From assembly GCF_005081185.1 (NCBI RefSeq), contig NZ_CP034870.1, positions 353,838 to 381,388 on the forward strand: a stretch of 27,551 nt of DNA, written 5' to 3'. Origin of the DNA: Buchnera aphidicola (Lipaphis pseudobrassicae). GTDB taxonomy: Bacteria; Pseudomonadota; Gammaproteobacteria; Enterobacterales; Enterobacteriaceae. This document shows, piece by piece, positions 1 to 8,621 of this stretch (positions are counted from its first letter, which is position 1; each line of letters opens with the position of its first letter). A program made the translations under genes and the position numbers. The notes beneath the pieces were generated by a model. It did not search any database. It worked only from the letters and a program-made list of their open reading frames with translations, and was not told where the DNA came from.

Positions 1-2
1 TA

Positions 3-479
3 GAATCTGCAATTATTATACATGATATGTTAATAAAAATAAAACCTCAGAAAAAAAAAATAATTGATCATAATCTTCAAGAATTTAAAGCAAATCTATT
101 AAAATTAGATAAGGATATAAGTACAAATTTTTTACCTATTAAAGAAAAAAAATATTTCACTGTTCAAAATATTTATAAATATTTTGAAAAACATTATAAG
201 TTAAATTCATTAGGAAATTTTGAAAAACTATCAAGAGTACAAGTAGGAGCTCGAAATTTATATGAAATAAAACAAGATTTATTGCAAAAAAAAGCAACAT
301 GTATTTTTACAGAATTACAATTCAATAAAAATATAATTGATACTATAATACGTGGAACAAATATTCGTAAGGGTATACTTGATTCGATTGGGATTGCAAT
401 TCCACTACATAAGAATAGCTATCTAATCTTTCTTCTACAGTTATCTAATCAATATATTCGCTGCTTGCAAACACCGTAA
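3..479 (+). CDS. znuA: ZnuA, periplasmic zinc-binding protein of the ZnuABC transporter (3' part, start outside window)
   Basis: ZnuA captures zinc in the periplasm for the ZnuBC importer. The frame is open to the left edge, so the true start lies upstream; the ATG at 27 is internal, because the codons before it also fit ZnuA. The last ~115 residues align well with my recollection of E. coli ZnuA: a GAR.LYEI segment, a KATC..TE.QF segment, RGTNIRKGILDSIG, and an end in NQYIRCLQTP. Both cysteines of the C-terminal disulfide (KATC and IRC) are present, and so is the Asp of GILDSIG, a known ligand region. The segment FHDAYGYFE, whose His binds zinc in E. coli, reads here as VQNIYKYFE, so that His is Gln (codon 165-167). 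An A10 run lies at 51-60. mepM follows after 10 bp, as in E. coli. The family is clear; whether it still binds zinc is doubtful. Confidence 0.85.
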   Translation, partial: ESAIIIHDMLIKIKPQKKKIIDHNLQEFKANLLKLDKDISTNFLPIKEKKYFTVQNIYKYFEKHYKLNSLGNFEKLSRVQVGARNLYEIKQDLLQKKATCIFTELQFNKNIIDTIIRGTNIRKGILDSIGIAIPLHKNSYLIFLLQLSNQYIRCLQTP

Positions 480-489
480 GGAAAAAAAA

Positions 490-1737
490 GTGCAGCAAAT
501 TTACAAAGTTTTTTTATTGCATTTTTATTTTATTTATAAAATTACTTTTATTCTGATTAATAGTATAATGATATGTATATTTTTATCAGGTTGTGACGTT
601 TTATTTCAAAACAAAAATAAAAATATTTTATTATACGATAAAAAAACAAATCAAAACATAGAAAAAAGAGAATATTCAAAAAGAAATAATTTAAAACATT
701 TAAATATTGTCAAAAAATATCATTGTATTGTGAAAAAAAACGAAACAATTATTTCATTGCTTCATAAATCTGGCGTCAATGAAAAAGATATATTAAAATT
801 AATTTCAATAGATAAGTTAATCTTAAAAAATTTAAAAAATAGTCAAAGTTTATCTTGGAAAGTTAGTGAATCAGGTAAATTAATAGAATTAATATGGAAG
901 ATTTCAGATTTTCAAAGAAAAATATATAAAAGAGATAAAAATCAACTATTGTCAAATATTGCTCTAAACAATTTTCTCATACATAAAACTATATTAATAA
1001 AAAAAAATTCAACTTTTATTAATAGTGCATTAAAATCAGGTTTAAATCAATTTGATATCAACAATGTTATTAAAGCTATTGAATGGCAAGTAGATTTTCG
1101 TACATTAGATATTAATAGTATTTTTAATTTAATTTTTTTACATAATACAAATAATAAAAAAAATTTATTATTAGGTGTAAAATTAAATAATTCTGGACAA
1201 AAATATTATTCTATACGAGCGTTTAACGGTAATTTTTATGATCTTAATGGATATAGTAAAAAAACATATTTTATCAATTTCTCATTTTTAAAAAAATATC
1301 GAATTTCTTCTAATTTTAACTTACATCGCATTAATCCAGTTACTCATCGTGTCACTCCACATTTAGGTGTTGATTTTGCAATGCCTCAAGGAACACCTGT
1401 TTTGGCTACTACTAATGGAAAAATTATTAAAGCATGTTTTAATAAAATAGCCGGATTTTACATTACATTAAAAGATCAAGATCATTATATGACTAAGTAT
1501 ATGCATCTTAAAAAAATATTAGTCAAAACAGGTGATATTGTAAAAATTGGACAAAGAATTGGTTTATCAGGAAATACTGGTCGCACTACAGGTCCACACT
1601 TACATTATGAAATTTGGATTGATAATCATGCAGTAAATCCTGTAAAGATTATGTTTAAACATTCTAATACACTAAACAAGAAAGAAAAAAAAACTTATTT
1701 AAAAGAATTAAGAAAAATTTTAAAATATTTGAATTGA
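490..1737 (+). CDS. mepM: MepM (YebA), M23-family murein DD-endopeptidase
   Basis: MepM cleaves D-Ala-mDAP cross-links so that peptidoglycan can expand. The protein is 415 aa (E. coli 440). The GTG start at 490 is supported by TAAGGA at 477-482 and by the first residues MQQI, which match the E. coli start. Residues ~1-35 are hydrophobic; ~70-125 resemble the LysM/OapA-type segment; ~285-385 form the M23 domain. The zinc and catalytic residues are visible: His291 and Asp295 in HLGVDFAMPQG, His339 in KYMHL, and His370/His372 in GPHLHYEIW. The N-terminal hydrophobic stretch ends in FLSGCD, which looks like a lipobox with Cys35; E. coli MepM has a plain membrane anchor. The ribosome site overlaps the znuA stop, so the two genes are probably cotranscribed. 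lpxM, which follows in E. coli, is missing; pykA comes next, convergent. Confidence 0.95.
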   Translation: MQQIYKVFLLHFYFIYKITFILINSIMICIFLSGCDVLFQNKNKNILLYDKKTNQNIEKREYSKRNNLKHLNIVKKYHCIVKKNETIISLLHKSGVNEKDILKLISIDKLILKNLKNSQSLSWKVSESGKLIELIWKISDFQRKIYKRDKNQLLSNIALNNFLIHKTILIKKNSTFINSALKSGLNQFDINNVIKAIEWQVDFRTLDINSIFNLIFLHNTNNKKNLLLGVKLNNSGQKYYSIRAFNGNFYDLNGYSKKTYFINFSFLKKYRISSNFNLHRINPVTHRVTPHLGVDFAMPQGTPVLATTNGKIIKACFNKIAGFYITLKDQDHYMTKYMHLKKILVKTGDIVKIGQRIGLSGNTGRTTGPHLHYEIWIDNHAVNPVKIMFKHSNTLNKKEKKTYLKELRKILKYLN

Positions 1738-1793
1738 TAAAATATTTAAAACTATGTTTACATTAATACATTGTTTCATTAAATATAAAATAA

Positions 1794-3236
1794 TTATCTA
1801 ACTTTTAAAATTTTTATAGTATTAGTTTTTCCGATTTTTCCCATAATATCACCTTGAGTTACAATAACTAAATCATTAATATGTAAAAAACCTTTTTTAC
1901 ACAATAATATAATAGCTTCATTAGCAGCTTTAAAACCATCATATTTACTATCAAAATAAATAGGAATAACACCTCTATAAAGACTTGATAAATTTAAGGT
2001 TTTAGCATGTTTAGATAAAGCAAAAATAGGTAGTCCAGATGTAATTCTAGAAGTCATTAATGCAGTTTTACCTGATTCAGTCATTGTAATAATTGCTGTA
2101 ATGCCCTTTAAATGATTAGCAGCATACATAGCTGACATAGCAATTGTTTCTTCAATATTATTAAATATAATATTAAGACGATGTCTAGATACGTTAATGC
2201 TAGGTACTTTTTCCGCACCTTTACAAATTTTTGCCATTTTAATAACAGTTTCTGATGGATATTTACCTGATGCAGTTTCAGCAGAAAGCATAACTGCGTC
2301 ACTACCATCTAAAACAGCATTAGCTACGTCCATTACTTCAGCACGAGTAGGAGAGGGATTAGTAATCATAGATTCCATCATTTGTGTTGCAGTAATTACT
2401 ATTCTATTTAATTGTCTTGCTGTTCTAATCAATTTTTTTTGAATTCCAGCTAATTCAGAATCACCAATTTCTACTCCTAAATCTCCTCTAGCTATCATGA
2501 TTCCATCAGAAGATAATATAATGTCTTCTATAGTTTTTTCATTCATAACTGCTTCAGCACGTTCTATTTTAGCGATAATCTTCGCTTTACTATGAGATTT
2601 TTCAGCTAATTTTCTAGCTTTTTTTAAGTCTTCACTACATCTAGGAAATGATATTGCTAAATAATCTACATCAATTTTACATGCAAGTATTATGTCTTTT
2701 TCATCTTTTTTAGTAAGTGAATTAGCTGATAATCCACCACCTAATTTATTAATACCTTTATTATTAGATAAAATTCCACCTATAATTACTTTTGTAAGTA
2801 TTTCATTATTGTTTACTTCTATAACTTGTAATTGTATTCTTCCATCATCTAATAATAAAATATCGTATTTTTTTAAATCTTGAGGCAATTGTTTATAATC
2901 AATTCCTACTCTTTCTGCAGTTCCTTCATCTTCTTTTAAAAAAGAATCCAATATAAAAAAATCACCAATTGTTAGAAAAACTTTATTTTTTTTAAATTTA
3001 GAAATGCGGATTTTAGGACCTTGTAAATCACCTAGCAATGCGATGTGACAATTTAAATCATTCATAATTTTTTTTGCTTGTTTTGCTCTTAATTCATGTT
3101 CAATTGCTGAACCATGAGAAAAATTTAATCGCAAAACATTTACTCCGCAACGAATTATTTTTTCAAGATTATTTTCAATATCCGTAGATGGTCCTAAAGT
3201 AGCTACAATTTTTGTTCTTCTTAAACGATTTAACAT
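1794..3236 (-). CDS. pykA: Pyruvate kinase II
   Basis: PykA converts phosphoenolpyruvate and ADP to pyruvate and ATP, the last glycolytic step, in the cytosol. The protein is 480 aa, the same length as E. coli PykA, and is similar from end to end. Visible family features are the N-terminal [12 protein letters not shown], the NFSHG substrate loop, the GDLQGPKIR loop, the catalytic-Lys region [12 protein letters not shown], the metal and substrate segment [12 protein letters not shown], and TATQMMESM. It matches PykA rather than PykF ([19 protein letters not shown]). AAGGG on the minus strand lies a suitable distance before the ATG at 3236. It is divergent from zwf and convergent with mepM. The hexR gene that separates pykA and zwf in E. 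coli is absent. Confidence 0.98.
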   Translation of the reverse strand: MLNRLRRTKIVATLGPSTDIENNLEKIIRCGVNVLRLNFSHGSAIEHELRAKQAKKIMNDLNCHIALLGDLQGPKIRISKFKKNKVFLTIGDFFILDSFLKEDEGTAERVGIDYKQLPQDLKKYDILLLDDGRIQLQVIEVNNNEILTKVIIGGILSNNKGINKLGGGLSANSLTKKDEKDIILACKIDVDYLAISFPRCSEDLKKARKLAEKSHSKAKIIAKIERAEAVMNEKTIEDIILSSDGIMIARGDLGVEIGDSELAGIQKKLIRTARQLNRIVITATQMMESMITNPSPTRAEVMDVANAVLDGSDAVMLSAETASGKYPSETVIKMAKICKGAEKVPSINVSRHRLNIIFNNIEETIAMSAMYAANHLKGITAIITMTESGKTALMTSRITSGLPIFALSKHAKTLNLSSLYRGVIPIYFDSKYDGFKAANEAIILLCKKGFLHINDLVIVTQGDIMGKIGKTNTIKILKVR

Positions 3237-3520
3237 AAAAACAACCCTTTTTATTTTTAGAATAAATTAAAAATATTTTTACAAAACTTATACCTATTCT
3301 TATTTTAAAAATTAAATTTTCAATTAATCATCAGAATAAAATATTTATTTATATTTTTTTAGTTATTTAGTAAAATTAAAGAATATTAAATAATAATATT
3401 ATTTCACATTCAAGATTTTATATGTCAATTAAATTTCTTACTGTTTGAAATAAAACTATATTAGTTTATTAAATTAAATATTTTAAATTTGATATATAAA
3501 TTTTTAAAAAAGAGAAGGTT
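3237..3520. other. Divergent pykA/zwf intergenic region
   Basis: This 284-bp AT-rich spacer must hold promoters for both pykA (minus) and zwf (plus). A weak plus-strand candidate is TTGAAA at 3445-3450 with TATTAA at 3467-3472 (16-nt spacing), but such matches are cheap in DNA this AT-rich. E. coli has the regulator hexR here; I see no reading frame or remnant of it. Confidence 0.5.
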
Positions 3521-4993
3521 ATGATTATAGAAATAAATCAAGCTTGCGATTTAGTAATTTTTGGTGCAAAAGGAGATTTGTCAAAACGAAAATTATTACC
3601 TGCTTTATACAAATTAGAAAAATTAAACAAAATACATAAAAATACACGTATTATTGGGGCAGGTCGTGCCGACTGGAACATACAAGAATATATAAAAATA
3701 GCAAAAACAGCAATAAAAAGTTTTTTGAATGAAAAAATAGATGATATTATTTGGAAAAAATTTAGTACTCGTTTATATTTTTGTAATATTGATGTTTATG
3801 AAAAATTACATTTTTTTAGATTAAAAAAAATACTAAATCAAAAAAAAAATATAATAATTTATTATTGCGCTATGCCTCCTAATACATTGCATTCTATTTT
3901 TATAGGACTAAAAAATGCTAGTCTTAATCCTGATTCATCTCGAATAATTTTAGAAAAACCATTAGGTGTTTGTTTAGAATCATCGAAAAAAATTAATAAT
4001 CAAATTTCTAAATATTTTACAGAATCTCAAATATTTAGAATAGATCACTATCTTGGAAAAGAATCTATACTCAACTTAATTGCATTACGTTTTTCCAATT
4101 CTTTATTTTTTCATAATTGGAATAATGAAATAATTGATCATATTCAAATTACTGTATCTGAAGAAGTAGGCATTGAAGGTAGATGGAATTACTTCAATAA
4201 TACAGGACAAATGAAAGATATGGTACAAAATCATATTTTACAAATATTAACTATTATCGCAATGGATCAACCAGAAAGTATTACATCTGAAAGCATTAAA
4301 GCTGAAAAATTAAAAATTTTACGTTGTTTAAAATCTATTAGTAATCATAATGTAAATACACATACTGTTAGAGGGCAATATTCATCTGGAACTATAAAAG
4401 GGAAAAATGTACCTTCTTATATAAAAGAAGAGGATGCAAAAAAAAATAGTCAAACTGAAACATTTGTTGCTATTAAGGTTAATATTGACAACAAAAAGTG
4501 GTTTGGTGTTCCATTTTATTTAAGAACAGGTAAACGATTGCCACATAAATATTCTGAAATAGTGGTATTTTTTAAAAAAATTCCTGTAAATTTATTTAAA
4601 AATTCAAATTTACAAGAATTTCAAAATAAATTAATTCTACGTTTAGAACCTAATGAAAATATTAAAATTGAGTTTTTAAATAAAAGGCCAGGACTAGATC
4701 AAGAATATAAATTAGAAAATTCTTATTTAAAATCTAATTACTCTAAAAAAAAATCTATCAATTTAATTGATGCTTATGAAAGATTACTATTAGAAAGTAT
4801 GAGAGGTATACAATCTTTGTTTGTTTCTCGTGAAGAAATAGAAGAATCATGGAAATGGATAGATCCAATTGTAGAAGCCTGGAAAAAAACAAAAAATAAT
4901 GAAATACAGTTATATAAATCTGGTACTTGGGGGCCTGAAAATTCAAATTTATTACTTTCTCGTGATAATCGTGTTTGGTATGAATTTAATTAA
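3521..4993 (+). CDS. zwf: Glucose-6-phosphate 1-dehydrogenase
   Basis: Zwf oxidises glucose-6-phosphate to 6-phosphogluconolactone with NADP+, the entry to the oxidative pentose phosphate pathway and a main NADPH source. It is 490 aa, against 491 in E. coli. The N-terminal Rossmann motif reads IFGAKGDLSKRKLLPALY (about residues 13-30). The family signature RIDHYLGKE is at residues 173-181 with Asp175 and His176, and the C-terminal catalytic domain has VPFYLRTGKRL and a typical end (GTWGPENS.LLL). The ATG at 3521 follows AGAGAAGG closely. edd and eda, downstream in E. coli, are not here; htpX follows after 161 bp, so only the pentose phosphate branch is served from this locus. Confidence 0.98.
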   Translation: MIIEINQACDLVIFGAKGDLSKRKLLPALYKLEKLNKIHKNTRIIGAGRADWNIQEYIKIAKTAIKSFLNEKIDDIIWKKFSTRLYFCNIDVYEKLHFFRLKKILNQKKNIIIYYCAMPPNTLHSIFIGLKNASLNPDSSRIILEKPLGVCLESSKKINNQISKYFTESQIFRIDHYLGKESILNLIALRFSNSLFFHNWNNEIIDHIQITVSEEVGIEGRWNYFNNTGQMKDMVQNHILQILTIIAMDQPESITSESIKAEKLKILRCLKSISNHNVNTHTVRGQYSSGTIKGKNVPSYIKEEDAKKNSQTETFVAIKVNIDNKKWFGVPFYLRTGKRLPHKYSEIVVFFKKIPVNLFKNSNLQEFQNKLILRLEPNENIKIEFLNKRPGLDQEYKLENSYLKSNYSKKKSINLIDAYERLLLESMRGIQSLFVSREEIEESWKWIDPIVEAWKKTKNNEIQLYKSGTWGPENSNLLLSRDNRVWYEFN

Positions 4994-5154
4994 AAAATTA
5001 TCTATCTTGACTTAATTGATCTAATTATGTTAGCTTGAACACTAATTTTTTGAGATTTTTTTAAATAAAACAATATAACATGTTTATATATTTAAAAAAA
5101 CAATAAAATTATTTTTTTAATATTTATTTTGCTAATAGAGGAAGATAATATCTT

Positions 5155-6033
5155 ATGATACGTATTATTCTTTTCTTATTAACTAATTTAGCAGTTATGT
5201 TAATATTTAGTTTAATCCTTAGTATTACAGGCGTTCAATCTGATAGTGTTTACGGTATACTGATTATTTCCGGATTATTTGGTTTTAGTGGCTCTATTAT
5301 ATCATTGATGTTATCTAAATGGATTGCATTACGTTCTGTAAATGGTGAAATTATTACACATCCTCGCAATGAGATAGAAAGTTGGTTAATAAATAAAGTA
5401 CGCGAACAATCTATTAAAACTGGTATTATTATGCCTCAAATAGCTATATATCAAGCTCCTGATATAAATGCTTTTGCAACAGGAGCACGTCGCAACTCCG
5501 CTTTAATTGCTGTGTCTACAGGTTTATTGGAAAATATGACGCGCAATGAAGCAGAAGCTGTTATCGCTCATGAAATTGCTCATATTTCAAATGGCGATAT
5601 GATTACTATGACTTTAGTACAAGGAGTAGTAAATACCTTTGTTATTTTTATATCTCGAATGTTATCACAAATTATAAGTAATATTATATCAAATAACCGA
5701 AGTGAAAATAATGCAGAAGAAAAAAATTCATTTGTATATTTTATAATATCTACATCATTAGAATTAATCTTTGGTATATTAGCGAGTGTTATTACAATGT
5801 GGTTTTCTAGACATAGAGAATTTTATGCTGACGCTCGTTCTGCTAAGTTAGTAGGTAGTGAAAAAATGATTTCTGCATTAAATCGTTTAAAAACAAGTTA
5901 TGAACCACAAGAATCTGATAATATGATTGCATTGTGTATAAATGGAAAATCTAATTCTTTTTTTAAATTATTTGCTTCTCATCCTTCTTTAGAAAAAAGA
6001 ATAGAAGCATTAAAAAACCAAGAATATATGTAA
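5155..6033 (+). CDS. htpX: HtpX, inner-membrane zinc metalloprotease (M48)
   Basis: HtpX degrades misfolded inner-membrane proteins and overlaps FtsH in membrane quality control. It is 292 aa (E. coli 293). Two membrane segments lie near the N-terminus (about residues 3-22 and 33-55), followed by the zinc site HEIAH with His139, Glu140 and His143. The third ligand is Glu222 in HREFYADA. A further hydrophobic stretch around 195-215 is the expected third or fourth segment. AGAGGAAG at 5137-5144 supports the ATG at 5155. It stands alone, with 161 bp before it and a hairpin just after it. I see no clear heat-shock or CpxR-type promoter. Confidence 0.97.
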   Translation: MIRIILFLLTNLAVMLIFSLILSITGVQSDSVYGILIISGLFGFSGSIISLMLSKWIALRSVNGEIITHPRNEIESWLINKVREQSIKTGIIMPQIAIYQAPDINAFATGARRNSALIAVSTGLLENMTRNEAEAVIAHEIAHISNGDMITMTLVQGVVNTFVIFISRMLSQIISNIISNNRSENNAEEKNSFVYFIISTSLELIFGILASVITMWFSRHREFYADARSAKLVGSEKMISALNRLKTSYEPQESDNMIALCINGKSNSFFKLFASHPSLEKRIEALKNQEYM

Positions 6034-6044
6034 TCAAAATCATC

Positions 6045-6076
6045 TTCTCTTAATAGAAAAAATTCTATTAAGAGAA
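6045..6076. terminator. Hairpin after htpX
   Basis: A perfect 14-bp stem (6045-6058 with 6063-6076) and an AAAA loop begin 12 bases after the htpX stop. The plus strand continues in A rather than T, so it lacks the classical U-tract. It may be a weak terminator or a 3'-end protecting structure. Confidence 0.6.
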
Positions 6077-6110
6077 AAAAATAAAATTATCAATATCTAA
6101 AAAAATAAAC

Positions 6111-6138
6111 TTGTGTTTTTCTATAAAAATGTTATATT
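6111..6138 (+). promoter_or_regulatory. Candidate cspC promoter
   Basis: TTGTGT (6111-6116) and TATATT (6133-6138) are 16 nt apart, just after the htpX hairpin. It would give a leader of roughly 235 nt before cspC, in keeping with the long leaders of cold-shock genes. The AT-rich background makes this uncertain. Confidence 0.35.
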
Positions 6139-6252
6139 ATGATAAATAATATAATTTTTATTATTAAATTTTAATTTTTAATTAAATTTTTAGGTAAAAA
6201 AATCAGTTACAATTCTGTTTATGCATAGAATATTAAAATTTATAAAATTTAG

Positions 6253-6288
6253 AGTAAAGACGTTGATACAACTTCTCTTGAAAAATCC
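6253..6288 (+). pseudogene. Possible remnant of yobF upstream of cspC
   Basis: In E. coli the small gene yobF lies directly before cspC. Here one frame reads SKDVDTTSLEKS between a TAG (6250-6252) and a TAA (6289-6291). As I remember it, E. coli YobF contains SKHVD followed by a segment ending FSAEP, so SK.VD and S.E line up. After the stop the same frame gives I.A, which also fits. The patch is clearly less AT-rich than its surroundings. There is no start codon or intact frame, so if related it is a dead remnant, or a leader RNA that keeps the sequence for another reason. A separate 32-codon frame (6221-6319) covers the same patch without a ribosome site. Confidence 0.35.
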
Positions 6289-6379
6289 TAAATTCGTGCC
6301 TTATAACAGTAGTAAGTAGTGTTTTTTTCTCTATAAATTAGAATTTAAGACTAATAAATATTCGTAAGGAAGTTATAAA

Positions 6380-6589
6380 ATGGCTAAAATTAAAGGTCAA
6401 GTTAAGTGGTTCAACGAATCTAAAGGTTTTGGTTTTATTACACCATCAGATGGTAGTAAAGATGTTTTTGTTCATTTTTCTTCAATTCAAGGAAACGGAT
6501 TTAAAACATTAACTGAAGGACAAAATGTTGAATTCGAAATACAAGATGGTCAAAAAGGACCAGCAGCGGTAAATGTTTTTTCTATATAA
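6380..6589 (+). CDS. cspC: Cold-shock-like protein CspC
   Basis: CspC is a small single-stranded nucleic-acid-binding protein that melts RNA structure and stabilises some transcripts. It is 69 aa and nearly identical to E. coli CspC. RNP1 is visible as KGFGFI and RNP2 as VFVHF, within a single OB-fold domain. The end [12 protein letters not shown] marks it as CspC/CspE type. TAAGGA at 6365-6370 supports the start. It is probably transcribed alone, with a 346-bp upstream region and its own terminator. Its low divergence compared with its neighbours indicates strong purifying selection. Confidence 0.98.
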   Translation: MAKIKGQVKWFNESKGFGFITPSDGSKDVFVHFSSIQGNGFKTLTEGQNVEFEIQDGQKGPAAVNVFSI

Positions 6590-6610
6590 AACACTATTTA
6601 AATTATAAGT

Positions 6611-6642
6611 CCTCTGTTATAAAGATCAGAGGTCTTGATTTT
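6611..6642 (+). terminator. cspC terminator
   Basis: The stem CCTCTG/CAGAGG (6611-6616 with 6627-6632) is the most GC-rich hairpin of the neighbourhood. It begins 21 bases after the cspC stop and is followed by TCTTGATTTT. This is a good intrinsic terminator in this AT-rich setting. Confidence 0.75.
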
Positions 6643-6782
6643 AAAAATTCAATTATTTTGATTATATAACTTTATTTTTCTATTAAAAACTGTTTGATTT
6701 TTTAACCTCTAAAATAATCTATTAACATTTAGCATGTTTAATTATTAAAAAGATATATTTTAATTAAAATATTAATTTTTTA

Positions 6783-7076
6783 ATGACTATATATCAACAT
6801 AGTATATTAAGTTCTAAGTGCACAGATGCAATCTCTCATAAAATATACTCACTCATATATGACCTAAATTTATTCAAATTTTTTTGTTTTTCTAAATGTA
6901 TTCAAAAATATAGAGTATATCAAATTTCTATACATGATATATTTCAAAATAAGTTGAATATTACACTGTCCTATTTTTTTTTATGGAGTTTTTCTGATGG
7001 AGTTTTTTTTAGACCCGTCAACTTGGGCAGGTTTGTTAACTTTAGTTGTTCTAGAAGTAGTATTAGGAATCGATAA
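6783..7076 (+). CDS. Doubtful 97-codon reading frame overlapping the start of yoaE
   Basis: This frame begins with ATG at 6783, runs 214 bases through the cspC-yoaE spacer and continues 80 bases into yoaE in another frame. It stays open for 71 codons in spacer DNA with roughly 22% G+C by my hand count, where stops should be frequent. The product is hydrophobic and Cys- and Phe-containing, with no family I recognise. E. coli has a small annotated gene, yoaL, just upstream of and overlapping yoaE, so this may be its counterpart, but I cannot compare sequences. There is no ribosome site at 6783. The last 26 codons are fixed by yoaE itself and are not independent evidence. It may be only a fortuitous frame over a conserved leader. 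Confidence 0.25.
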   Translation: MTIYQHSILSSKCTDAISHKIYSLIYDLNLFKFFCFSKCIQKYRVYQISIHDIFQNKLNITLSYFFLWSFSDGVFFRPVNLGRFVNFSCSRSSIRNR

Positions 7077-8574
7077 TTTAATTTTTGTAGCAATTTTATC
7101 AGAAAAACTACCTCCGAATCAAAGAGATAAAGCACGATTAATTGGTTTGGGATTAGCACTAATAATGCGTTTAGCACTTCTATCATTAATATCTTGGATC
7201 GTAACACTTACTTCTCCTATTATTAATAATAATTTTTTCTCTTTATCAATACGTGATGTTATTCTTTTATTTGGTGGTTTATTTTTATTATTTAAAACTA
7301 CAATGGAATTACACGAACGATTAGAAAGTAATCATCATGAAAGTTCAGAAAATAAAAATTATGCAGGTTTTTGGGCTGTTGTGATTCAAATAGTAGTCTT
7401 AGATGCTGTCTTTTCATTAGACGCTATTATAACAGCAGTAGGCATGGTAAATCAATTATTAATCATGATGATTGCTGTTATATTAGCAACGATTTTAATG
7501 TTATTAGCATCAAAAACTTTAACTAATTTTATTAATCTTCATCAAACGGTAGTAGTATTATGTCTTAGTTTTCTATTAATGATTGGTTTTAGTTTAGTAA
7601 CAGAAGCTTTAAAATTTTATATACCAAAAGGGTACTTATATGCTGCGATAGGTTTTTCTATTTTAATAGAAATTTTTAATCAAATCGCTCGTCATAATTT
7701 TATGAAAAATCAATCTAGAAGACCTATGAGACAAAGAGCTGCCGAAGCTATTTTACGATTAATGATAAAAGAAAAACACGAAAAAGAAAAAATAAAACAA
7801 AAAACAAATAATACTACCACGAAATCTGTTCAATCTTCTTCAGAAATGGAAACATTTAAAGATGAAGAAAGATATATGATTAATGGAGTTCTTACTTTAG
7901 CTGGTAGATCTATTAGAAGTATCATGACTCCAAGAAGTAATATTTCTTGGGTAAATACAGAAAAAAGTACCGATGAAATTCGTATGCAATTATTAGATAC
8001 TCCTCATAGCTTGTTTCCAGTATGTAAAGGAGAATTAGATGAAATAATAGGAATTGTTCGTGCTAAAGAACTATTAGTTGCTCTTGAAGAAAAAATAGAT
8101 GTATCTAATTTTTCAAGTAAAATATTGCCAATTATAATACCTGATACTTTAGATCCTATCAATCTTCTTGGTGTACTTAGACGTGCTCAGGGAAGTTTTG
8201 TGATTGTTAGCAATGAATTTGGCGTTGTACAAGGATTAATAACACCTTTAGATGTTTTGGAAGCAATAGCAGGAGAATTTCCAGATGCAGATGAAACACC
8301 AGATATTATAAAAGAAAATAACAGTTGGTTAGTAAAGGGAGAAACTGATTTACATTCATTACAACAATTACTTAATACTGAAGAACTAATTAAAGAAAAT
8401 AATTATGCTTCTTTAGGAGGATTATTAATTGCTCAAAAAGGCCAATTGCCTATGACAGGAGAAATCATTTATATTCATCCCTTTCATTTTCATATTATTA
8501 AAGCAACAGAATATAAAATTGATTTAGTTAGAATTATAAAACATCAAGATGATATTCAAGCAAGCTTAAAATGA
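6997..8574 (+). CDS. yoaE: YoaE, TerC-family membrane protein with CBS and CorC-like domains
   Basis: This is an inner-membrane protein of the TerC family with an attached regulatory region; relatives are implicated in metal-ion homeostasis, but the exact transport role is not settled. It is 525 aa (E. coli YoaE 518). Residues 1-235 hold about seven membrane segments, with the TerC acidic motifs LEVVLGIDN and [11 protein letters not shown] charged linker follows (~255-290), then a CBS-pair region (~300-425; [24 protein letters not shown]) and a CorC/HlyC-type end (~440-515). The chosen ATG gives the family start [18 protein letters not shown] at 6985-6988 is the ribosome site; it lies in a near-copy of the start region, so a 4-codon frame MEFF ends in TGATG, overlapping the start. 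tsaB follows after 47 bp and may be cotranscribed. Confidence 0.96.
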   Translation: MEFFLDPSTWAGLLTLVVLEVVLGIDNLIFVAILSEKLPPNQRDKARLIGLGLALIMRLALLSLISWIVTLTSPIINNNFFSLSIRDVILLFGGLFLLFKTTMELHERLESNHHESSENKNYAGFWAVVIQIVVLDAVFSLDAIITAVGMVNQLLIMMIAVILATILMLLASKTLTNFINLHQTVVVLCLSFLLMIGFSLVTEALKFYIPKGYLYAAIGFSILIEIFNQIARHNFMKNQSRRPMRQRAAEAILRLMIKEKHEKEKIKQKTNNTTTKSVQSSSEMETFKDEERYMINGVLTLAGRSIRSIMTPRSNISWVNTEKSTDEIRMQLLDTPHSLFPVCKGELDEIIGIVRAKELLVALEEKIDVSNFSSKILPIIIPDTLDPINLLGVLRRAQGSFVIVSNEFGVVQGLITPLDVLEAIAGEFPDADETPDIIKENNSWLVKGETDLHSLQQLLNTEELIKENNYASLGGLLIAQKGQLPMTGEIIYIHPFHFHIIKATEYKIDLVRIIKHQDDIQASLK

Positions 8575-8621
8575 TAATTCATATATTTTACTAAAAACTT
8601 TATATTTTTTTTGAGATAAGT

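Noticed and set aside
2108..3000. Small open frames inside pykA (2108-2308 minus, 2197-2442 plus, 2692-2883 plus)
   Set aside because: They are other-frame shadows of the conserved pykA coding sequence, with no ribosome site and no family similarity.
4758..4946. Minus-strand 62-codon frame inside zwf
   Set aside because: Antisense shadow of the conserved C-terminal zwf codons.
6971..7207. Minus-strand 78-codon frame over the yoaE start
   Set aside because: Antisense to yoaE and made of simple hydrophobic residues; no support beyond being open.
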